Origin: Bacillota bacterium
GTDB lineage: Bacteria; Bacillota; Clostridia; Acetivibrionales; DSM-2933
Length of the DNA: 5,018 nt
Reading direction: 5' to 3'
Assembly (NCBI GenBank): GCA_030705945.1
Contig: JAUZPS010000386.1
Location: forward strand, 1 to 5,018
The position numbers and the translations under genes are program-made. Every line of letters starts with the position of its first letter. Positions within the stretch are counted from its first letter, which is position 1. Shown piece after piece: positions 1-5,018 of the stretch. A model generated the notes under the pieces. It was not told where the DNA came from and did no database searches. It worked only from the letters and a program-made list of their open reading frames with translations.

Positions 1-28
1 AAAATGCAGACGTATTAACTGCATTTTT
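1..28 (+). terminator. Possible intrinsic terminator of an upstream gene
   Basis: A perfect 9-bp inverted repeat, AAAATGCAG (1-9) and CTGCATTTT (19-27), encloses a 9-nt loop and runs into a short T tract (23-28). It is AT-rich and modest in stability, and its left edge is the window edge, so the stem could be longer. It probably ends a gene lying to the left of the window. The A-rich 5' arm means it could also work in the opposite direction. Confidence 0.5.
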
Positions 29-60
29 AATGTAAAATCTTTTTCGTAACTTATATAGAT

Positions 61-157
61 AAAAAGCACTATTAATCTTACATTTGACGGAGCAAAATAA
101 CGAACGCTTTAACGTTATTTTGCGATAGGCAAATGTAAAAGATTAATTGCTTTTTAT
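61..157 (+). repeat. Structured palindromic repeat, copy 1
   Basis: This is the first of two copies; 71-157 matches 3037-3123 at 82 of 87 positions with no gap. It folds on paper into one long hairpin. The outer stem is 61-68/148-155, 71-78/140-147 and 79-86/130-137, interrupted by a CT bulge (69-70) and an AA bulge (138-139). A purine-rich internal loop follows, ACGGA (87-91) opposite GATAGG (124-129). The inner stem is 92-102/113-123, with apical loop AACGCTTTAA (103-112). The 3' end is GCTTTTT, so it could terminate transcription. It lies about 250 nt upstream of the kinase start and upstream of that operon's likely promoter. It is either a MITE-like palindrome or a conserved structured RNA. 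No transposase is present, and I do not recognise it as a known riboswitch class. Confidence 0.85.
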
Positions 158-296
158 ATACAACTTTATCATCAAAATATAGAAACAAATGATTCTCATT
201 CCTCATTGTACTTACTTGGGCTACTGGTTGAAAATAAAGATGAATACAATATCAAGCTTTCCCATTTCTTAAATAATACGCCTTAAACCCAAGTAA
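158..296. other. Non-coding stretch with a 9-bp inverted repeat, possible operator
   Basis: No convincing gene lies between copy 1 of the repeat and the kinase promoter. The visible structure is a perfect inverted repeat, TTACTTGGG (212-220) and CCCAAGTAA (288-296). The half-sites are 76 bp apart centre to centre, and the right one directly abuts the proposed -35 box. That position suits a regulator-binding site, perhaps for autoregulation by the LuxR-type regulator encoded downstream, but this is inference. A 9-bp dyad at this distance could be chance in AT-rich DNA, although these half-sites are relatively GC-rich for the region. Confidence 0.35.
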
Positions 297-325
297 TTTA
301 CAAACTATATTTTTTATGGTACTAT
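297..325 (+). promoter_or_regulatory. Candidate SigA-type promoter of the kinase-regulator operon
   Basis: A -35 element TTTACA (297-302, 5 of 6 to TTGACA) is followed by a 17-nt spacer and a -10 element TACTAT (320-325, 4 of 6 to TATAAT). A TG at 317-318 gives an extended -10 of the form TGnTAnnAT. Transcription would begin near 332, leaving a leader of about 80 nt before the GTG start at 411. It is the best promoter match I see upstream of the operon. It leaves repeat copy 1 outside the transcript. Confidence 0.5.
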
Positions 326-410
326 TTTTAAATAAAAAGGAAACTATCACAATATCAATGACATTTTACTAACCCTCATATCAATCAAATGAAAAGTGGT
401 GTAAGATTTT

Positions 411-2204
411 GTGAACAATGAAGTTTTTTCAGCGTTTTTGCTAATAATAGGCGCATTGTTTTGTATATTCATAGTTATATTTTCAATTATTCAGGGTAAA
501 AAAGGCTTAATTTTATATAGTTTTATCGCTTACCATAGCATACTTTTTATAATTTCAACAGCAGAGATACTACATTCCATGGGCCCTTCATATAAGAAAA
601 ACCCGTTCTTTATAGCATATCGTCTACTACCAGAATGTTTCATAGGGGTAACTATGTTAATCTTTGCCTTAGCCTACACTAATAATAAACTGATTTCAAA
701 TAAAAAGAATCTATTTCTTCTGCTATTCACACCATCTCTTTTTTATTTATTGATATTAACAAACAATGGTCACCTCATTTTCATAAAATATTTGCATAAA
801 AATAATATTTTAAACTCATTTGTTTACGTATTTTCTGGATTATACTTTCTTATAGGAACCATCTTGCTTGTGAGATATAGTTTGAAAAATCTATGTAATT
901 CAAAGAAACAATCAATATTGATGACAATTGTGGTTGCTTTAGTTTTAACTTTATATGCAGTTTTTATTCTTTTAGATTTTCTTGTCATACATTTCTATAG
1001 CCCAATAAAAACTTTGATGACATTTCTTGTTGTGATATTAACTTCTATTATTTTCAGTATATTGGCATTTAAATATAGATTTTTAAATACTTATGAAGCT
1101 CTGAAAAAAATAGTAAACAGTATTAGGGAGCCGGTATTTTTTGCTGATGTTTTTAACAAAATTATATACAAGAATAATGCCTATAATGAATTAGTTGGAA
1201 ATATTACAAAGCAAGGAAAGTATAACGATATCAATTCCTTTACCAATGGTCTGGTAAGTGTTATGGAAGATACAAAAGAAAATTGGGATGTAATAAAAGC
1301 CTTAAAAGATGGAACATATGATTTCAATTCAGAACTAACATTAATATTTCATGAAAAAGTAGTCTTTTCAATCAAAATTCAAACTGTTATTTGTGGAAGA
1401 GAACTTCTAGGAAGAGTAGTTCATTTCAGTGATGTTACACAGTATAAACTACTGCTAAGCGAATTAAATATGAAAAATGAAGAGATAGCCGCAATGAATG
1501 AGAACCTCACAGAAACGAATATGAAAATTTCTGATATTAATAAGGACTTAATATTTGCTAACGATCAATTGAAAAAGCATGCAGAGACAGTAGAAGAATT
1601 GACTATAGTAAAAGAAAGAAACCGATTTGCAAGGGATGCTCATGATACGATAGGACATACAATGTCAAGGCTGATTACACTATTAGAACTTTGCAGCATA
1701 GCTTATGAAAATGATCCTATAGACACTAAAAATAAGTTGAATCAAGCATTAAAGATTGCAAGGAGTGGTATGAATGAAATAAGACACTCGATATCAGGGT
1801 TAGCCGTTGAAAAGAGAGAAAAACAAAGTCTGAAGGATTCTATTAACGAATTGATCTCTGGTTTCTTAATTTCAGGTGTAAATGCTAAATTATTATTAGA
1901 AGGTGATGAAAAGGTAATAAGTCTAGAGAGCTATGGAGTTATATACAGAATATGCCAAGAATCTTTAACGAATTCACTAAAACATGGAAAGGCTCAAAAT
2001 GTCACTATAATTATAAAGTTTGAGATCATGAGTGTAAGAATTTACATATTTGATGACGGAATTGGCTGTAAAACTATAAAAAAAGGCTTCGGACTAACCG
2101 CAATGGAATCAAGGGTAAGAGAAATAAATGGAAATATTGGGTTTAACTCAGATGGAGAAAAAGGATTTAATATTTTTGTGGAAATCCCTTTAGGAGGAGG
2201 TTAA
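411..2204 (+). CDS. Sensor histidine kinase (7TM, PAS, HisKA_3, HATPase_c)
   Basis: This is a membrane sensor kinase of 597 residues. It should autophosphorylate on His and pass the phosphate to the regulator encoded 6 nt downstream. About seven hydrophobic segments (roughly residues 5-27, 33-51, 66-89, 100-117, 136-155, 168-192, 199-220) resemble the HisKA_7TM sensor region. A PAS-like domain follows (about 228-345, ending DVTQYK), then a coiled-coil signalling helix (345-400). The H-box of HisKA_3 is ERNRFARDAHDTIGH (402-416) with phospho-acceptor His411. Asp412 and His416 fill the HDxxxQ/H pattern linked to phosphatase activity in this family. The HATPase shows its N-box (Q516, E517, N521), G1 DDGIG (548-552) and G2 GFGLTAMESR (559-568). 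The start is GTG: an in-frame stop lies at 402-404, and a weak Shine-Dalgarno, AAGTGGTG, at 394-401. It is a NarX/DesK/LiaS-type kinase; the ligand is unknown. Confidence 0.95.
   Translation: MNNEVFSAFLLIIGALFCIFIVIFSIIQGKKGLILYSFIAYHSILFIISTAEILHSMGPSYKKNPFFIAYRLLPECFIGVTMLIFALAYTNNKLISNKKNLFLLLFTPSLFYLLILTNNGHLIFIKYLHKNNILNSFVYVFSGLYFLIGTILLVRYSLKNLCNSKKQSILMTIVVALVLTLYAVFILLDFLVIHFYSPIKTLMTFLVVILTSIIFSILAFKYRFLNTYEALKKIVNSIREPVFFADVFNKIIYKNNAYNELVGNITKQGKYNDINSFTNGLVSVMEDTKENWDVIKALKDGTYDFNSELTLIFHEKVVFSIKIQTVICGRELLGRVVHFSDVTQYKLLLSELNMKNEEIAAMNENLTETNMKISDINKDLIFANDQLKKHAETVEELTIVKERNRFARDAHDTIGHTMSRLITLLELCSIAYENDPIDTKNKLNQALKIARSGMNEIRHSISGLAVEKREKQSLKDSINELISGFLISGVNAKLLLEGDEKVISLESYGVIYRICQESLTNSLKHGKAQNVTIIIKFEIMSVRIYIFDDGIGCKTIKKGFGLTAMESRVREINGNIGFNSDGEKGFNIFVEIPLGGG
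2192..2200 (+). promoter_or_regulatory. Strong ribosome-binding site inside the kinase 3' end
   Basis: AGGAGGAGG lies within the last kinase codons (it encodes the terminal Gly-Gly-Gly) and sits 10 nt before the regulator ATG. It is much stronger than the kinase's own site and its GTG start, so the regulator is probably made in excess of the kinase, as is usual for two-component pairs. Confidence 0.85.
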
Positions 2205-2210
2205 TTAAAT

Positions 2211-2897
2211 ATGTACAAGGTATTAGTTGTTGATGATGATAAATTCACAAGGGAAGGAATTGTAGCGCGGATAAGTACCGATAAGGAGATTGAGATTATA
2301 GGATGCGCAACAAATGGACTGGAAGCTTATAAAAAGTGTAAGGGAATTAGGCCTGATGTTGTATTGATGGACTTGGTAATGCCAGATTATGATGGCATTG
2401 AAGGAACTAGAATGATAAAATCAGATTTTGATGAAATTAATGTAATAATCCTTACAACTTTCTGTGAAACAGATAAAATTAAAAAAGCCCTCGATAATGG
2501 AGCAACTGGCTACGTTTACAAAGAAATAGAGACTGATGAGTTAATCCGGGTGGTAAAAAGTTCAGTTTTTGGCCCGAGAATGATTCACTCAAATGTATTT
2601 GATAATATGATAAAAAAGGTTGATAAAGCGAATGATCAGATTAACAATGTTATATTTTCTAATATAAATCGTGAGGAAAATAGAGATGAAAAAAGAAGAA
2701 ATGTTACGCTTACAGAAAGGGAAAAAGACATACTCAGTTTAATTGTTCGCGCAAAAAGCAATAGGGAGATTGCATCTATCCTTTTTATAAGCGAGGGAAG
2801 AGTAAAAAACATTATCAGTAATATACTTGAAAAATATAATTTTAAAGATAGAACGGAACTTGCGATTTATGCATTGACAAACAGAATAGCGCAGTAA
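2211..2897 (+). CDS. NarL/FixJ-family response regulator (REC plus LuxR HTH)
   Basis: This is a cytoplasmic DNA-binding regulator of 228 residues, a normal length for the family, and the evident partner of the preceding kinase. The receiver domain (about 2-118) has the acidic pocket Asp8/Asp9, phospho-acceptor Asp54 in VLMDLVMP, the switch threonine Thr82 in ILTTF, and Lys104 in YVYKE. A polar, Asn-rich linker covers about 119-163. The LuxR-type helix-turn-helix (about 164-225) reads LTEREKDILSL at its start, then NREIASILFISEGRVKN, with the recognition helix around 194-206. Canonical residues around SEGTVKNH are replaced here by SEGRVKNI, so the DNA contacts may differ from NarL. The ATG at 2211 follows a strong AGGAGG. 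Targets are unknown; the operon's own promoter and the secreted-protein gene downstream are reasonable candidates by position only. Confidence 0.95.
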   Translation: MYKVLVVDDDKFTREGIVARISTDKEIEIIGCATNGLEAYKKCKGIRPDVVLMDLVMPDYDGIEGTRMIKSDFDEINVIILTTFCETDKIKKALDNGATGYVYKEIETDELIRVVKSSVFGPRMIHSNVFDNMIKKVDKANDQINNVIFSNINREENRDEKRRNVTLTEREKDILSLIVRAKSNREIASILFISEGRVKNIISNILEKYNFKDRTELAIYALTNRIAQ

Positions 2898-3027
2898 TTA
2901 TAAAGAACCCGTTACTTTTGACTATATAATAAAGTGACTTTGGGCACCTTTACTTTCAGTATTTTTTAAAATACCATTTATGTAGGCCGGTCAATTTTAA
3001 TGTTTTTTACTATCTGGTATTTGTATT
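2898..3027 (+). other. Intergenic region after the regulator: weak terminator, -10-like box, dyad
   Basis: There is no strong terminator directly after the regulator. The best candidate is an imperfect hairpin, TAAAGTG (2930-2936) against CACCTTTA (2945-2952) with one bulged C, and a T tract at 2962-2967. A perfect TATAAT lies at 2925-2930, but the -35 position 17 nt upstream is poor, so a promoter here is only possible. A separate 8-bp dyad, AAATACCA (2969-2976) and TGGTATTT (3015-3022), has a 38-nt spacing and could be an operator or chance. If the TATAAT box is used, the downstream gene has a leader of about 220 nt that contains repeat copy 2. Confidence 0.3.
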
Positions 3028-3123
3028 AAAGGCGATATTAATCTCACATTTGACAGATTAAAATAACGAACGCTTTAACGTTATTTTGTGATAGGCAAAT
3101 GTAAAAGATTAATTGCTTTTTAT
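3028..3123 (+). repeat. Structured palindromic repeat, copy 2
   Basis: This is the second copy, in the same orientation as copy 1. Its 3' arm from 3090 to 3123 is identical to copy 1. The five differences in the aligned 87 nt fall at 3045, 3055, 3058, 3059 and 3089. The same hairpin forms: outer stem 3028-3033/3115-3120 (AAAGGC with GCTTTT, one G-U), then 3037-3044/3106-3113 and 3046-3052/3096-3102. The internal loop ACAGA/GATAGG is preserved, and the inner stem is 3059-3068/3079-3088 with an identical apical loop. It ends 17 nt before the Shine-Dalgarno of the secreted-protein gene. It could be that gene's leader structure, a read-through terminator after the regulator, or a MITE-like insertion. 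Confidence 0.85.
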
Positions 3124-3137
3124 CTAAATTAAAAAAG

Positions 3138-3161
3138 ATGAAAGGATATGATGAATTAATG
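3138..3161 (+). promoter_or_regulatory. Start region of the secreted-protein gene, with MMN-stop mini-ORF
   Basis: The Shine-Dalgarno-like AAAGGA (3141-3146) best serves the ATG at 3159, with a 12-nt gap. An in-frame ATG at 3138 would add seven residues (MKGYDEL) but has no ribosome-binding site of its own. A second frame reads ATG ATG AAT TAA (3148-3159); its stop overlaps the 3159 start as TAATG. That overlap could allow reinitiation, but the mini-ORF starts too close to the AAAGGA to be translated efficiently from it. Confidence 0.45.
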
Positions 3162-5018
3162 AATTGTTTTTCTAAGCGTGTTTTTGCTTGGCTTATAATT
3201 TTTACGTTCATGTTTTCTATATCTCAAGGTGTATACGCGGACGAAAGCAAAATAAGTGTTCCATCATCATTAGAACACCTTGATGCCAATATTCTAAATA
3301 CATATTTTGCAAAATTGATTGAAGATAAAAAGGAAACCATTATTAAATCTATTGAGGATGAAAATCTTACAAGCCTTACAATCGATGGTTTTAATTTTGA
3401 TCTCTCTACAGGTAGAGTAGATTTAAAGCTTAAAGCAGTCTATAAGGTCCAATATATGTCAATTAATTATAATTCCAAGCTGAAAGCAGATGTTACTTTC
3501 AAAATAATTACAGCTGAAGATTACCCTAAAATGGGTATCTATTTTATGGAGGTATCAGGTTTATCTATATCCGATTGCCCGGATGCTATAGATGATATAC
3601 TGAAGAAAAGCCTCAATAAAAAGCTGGCAAATAAGGAGATTTGGCCGGATAATCAACAGCATGCCGATTATATAATTCTAAAAAATGATACATTAGCCGA
3701 AATTCTAACTAAAAGACTTACTAATGAAGTCGCTAATTTTCATCTCACATCTATTGAAAAATACTTATCCGGTTGCAAGGTAAATCTCGGCTTCAAAAAC
3801 ACTCAATGTGAGTTGTTTGATATTACTACCGGAAAAATAAGTTTAAACTCCGACATTTTTTCAAATATTAATCTTTATACCGGAGATGTATATGGTTCTG
3901 AAAAGGCTGGAACTTTAAAGCTCAATCTGGATTTGTATATTGACTCTGAAGATCAGAGTTGGTGGGTAAAAATTGACAATTCTGATATTATGCTAAATGG
4001 AATTGATGAAAAAATGAATGATTTTATAAGGTCAAATATCCAAGAATACTTGAGTAAAAAAGAGATATGGATAAACTTTGCTGATATGTCCATACATAGC
4101 TTACATGCTTCAAAACCTACCCCTTCCATAATACCAACTCCAATAGTAAGGCCAACGCCAGCTTCATTAGAAACACCGACATGCGTTGAACAAGGCGCAG
4201 ATTCCGTAAATAATTTGAATAGGGAAGATGATCCTGTGATTCTTACCGGTAAGGATGTTGGCGCTTTAGAAGACATACAGCCTGGTGATCTGGTTGCTTG
4301 GCGTTACAACAACGGATGGAAACAGATTCCTTTACAAGTGGACGAAAAAGATTATGTTGATTTAATGGACATCTATAATGTAAATCAATACATTAGGAAC
4401 TTGTACGAGAATTTAGGAAGAAAGCCAGTAAAAATACTTACTTATACTGACCCTGATACATTTACTGGCGGAGACTCGGATGTCACTGTTGATGATAACG
4501 ATGAGATCGTTTTTATGGCTAAGGATGCGGGGCAAAAAGCCGATACAAACTTGAGTCCAACTGGTGTAATAGCTGATACATGCGTAGAGGTAAAAGTTTA
4601 TGATGCAGATAGCGCTGATAAAACTGCTTATGTATATTTATTCAAGCAGGATGGAACATTAGATCCAGGCGCCGGGAAAAAATATGTTAAATACAATTTT
4701 AACCTGCTTTCGGGGGATTACAAAACTACATATAAAACCGGCGGAGGCCCAAACTTTGAAGATTCAACCATTATAACAAGCAACTACGCATGCCAGTTTG
4801 GGGACCGCTGGATTAATGATGGAATGTATATTTTTAACGCTAAAGCTAGCGGAGTTAATTTACTGGATAGATACAAAAATTTATTTGCTCCTGGCAATCC
4901 AAAAAGAAGCGAGGATACTTTTTGTAACGGTTCAGCAGAAGGATTTCCTGGAGAAGGGTGTTTTATTGTCAATAAATCAGGTCCTGTCAGAGCAATCCGC
5001 TCTTATATGGGCGCTAAC
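3159..5018 (+). CDS. Secreted multidomain protein of unknown function (3' end outside window)
   Basis: The frame stays open for 620 codons to the window edge, so the C-terminus is missing. Residues 1-27 are a Sec signal peptide: Lys6/Arg7, a hydrophobic core 8-21, and a likely cleavage after VYA before Asp28. Residues about 40-180 and 185-310 look like two diverged copies of one domain. Each has a TG-containing beta-rich part (DLSTGRVDL and DITTGKISL) and ends in a helix with the motif KEIW (about 165 and 302). A Pro/Thr linker (320-341) follows. The C-terminal domain (about 356 onward) has GDLVAWRYNNGWKQIPLQVD (376-395), an acidic, possibly calcium-binding stretch DVTVDDNDEIVFMAKDAG (441-458) and GPVRAIRSYMGAN (608-620). 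I recall similar motifs in bacterial secreted proteins of unknown function, but no enzyme active site is evident. The duplicated domain weakly recalls lipid-binding YceB/TULIP-like folds; this is inference. The protein is probably exported to the surface or medium. Confidence 0.9.
   Translation, partial: MNCFSKRVFAWLIIFTFMFSISQGVYADESKISVPSSLEHLDANILNTYFAKLIEDKKETIIKSIEDENLTSLTIDGFNFDLSTGRVDLKLKAVYKVQYMSINYNSKLKADVTFKIITAEDYPKMGIYFMEVSGLSISDCPDAIDDILKKSLNKKLANKEIWPDNQQHADYIILKNDTLAEILTKRLTNEVANFHLTSIEKYLSGCKVNLGFKNTQCELFDITTGKISLNSDIFSNINLYTGDVYGSEKAGTLKLNLDLYIDSEDQSWWVKIDNSDIMLNGIDEKMNDFIRSNIQEYLSKKEIWINFADMSIHSLHASKPTPSIIPTPIVRPTPASLETPTCVEQGADSVNNLNREDDPVILTGKDVGALEDIQPGDLVAWRYNNGWKQIPLQVDEKDYVDLMDIYNVNQYIRNLYENLGRKPVKILTYTDPDTFTGGDSDVTVDDNDEIVFMAKDAGQKADTNLSPTGVIADTCVEVKVYDADSADKTAYVYLFKQDGTLDPGAGKKYVKYNFNLLSGDYKTTYKTGGGPNFEDSTIITSNYACQFGDRWINDGMYIFNAKASGVNLLDRYKNLFAPGNPKRSEDTFCNGSAEGFPGEGCFIVNKSGPVRAIRSYMGAN

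Noticed and set aside
31..59. Possible promoter with a TATATA/TATAGA -10 just before repeat copy 1
   Set aside because: No acceptable -35 element lies 16-18 nt upstream; the AT-rich match is likely chance. If real, copy 1 would be transcribed into the kinase leader.
58..156. TA target-site duplication of an IS630/mariner-type MITE
   Set aside because: Copy 1 can be framed by TA on both sides, but copy 2 lacks the left TA at the equivalent position, and TA is too common in this DNA to count as evidence.
61..157. Repeat copy 1 as a known riboswitch (for example c-di-GMP-I)
   Set aside because: The hallmark conserved sequences and multi-helix junction of that and other classes I know are absent; the element is a single long hairpin with one internal loop.
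228..250. TTGAAA and TACAAT as a promoter
   Set aside because: The spacer is only 11 nt, too short for a SigA-type promoter.
61..3123. CRISPR array
   Set aside because: There are only two copies almost 3 kb apart with genes between them; no regular spacers and no cas genes.
3953..4276. Minus-strand open frame of 107 codons
   Set aside because: It lies fully inside the secreted-protein gene, antisense to its second repeat domain and Pro/Thr linker. It has no ribosome-binding site that I can see and an unremarkable composition, so it is a shadow.
4784..4972. Minus-strand open frame of 62 codons
   Set aside because: It is antisense to the well-formed C-terminal domain of the secreted protein, with no independent sign of being a gene.

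Overview
The window is AT-rich. It has a SigA-like promoter, strong AGGAGG ribosome-binding sites and AT-rich intrinsic-terminator hairpins. Together with Clostridia-type protein families (a seven-TM LuxR-partnered histidine kinase, and a secreted protein with a Pro/Thr linker), this suggests a low-GC Firmicute, most likely a member of the Clostridia. The Pro/Thr linker resembles those in cellulolytic clostridia, but I cannot assign a genus. All genes seen are on the + strand.

Layout. Positions 1-410 carry no gene. They hold a small terminator-like hairpin (1-28), the first copy of a roughly 95-nt structured palindromic repeat (61-157), a 9-bp inverted repeat (212-220 / 288-296) and a good candidate promoter with an extended -10 (297-325). 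Positions 411-2204 encode a membrane histidine kinase (seven TM segments, PAS, HisKA_3, HATPase). Six bases later, 2211-2897 encodes its cognate NarL/LuxR-family response regulator; the two form an obvious operon. Positions 2898-3158 are intergenic and carry the second copy of the structured repeat (3028-3123), which ends only 17 nt before the next ribosome-binding site. From 3159 to the window edge runs a long open frame, at least 620 codons with no stop inside the window. It encodes a secreted multidomain protein: signal peptide, two diverged tandem copies of an N-terminal domain, a Pro/Thr linker, and a C-terminal extracellular domain of unrecognised function.

How it may fit together. The kinase and regulator form a complete two-component system: membrane-sensed or PAS-sensed signal, phosphorylation of His411, transfer to Asp54, then DNA binding by a LuxR-type HTH. 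The ligand and regulon cannot be read from the sequence. The 94%-identical hairpin lies upstream of both the kinase operon and the secreted-protein gene, in the same orientation. It is the one element linking the two units, and it is either a small mobile palindrome (MITE-like) or a structured leader RNA. I did not find a CRISPR array, tRNA, rRNA, transposase or recognisable defence system.
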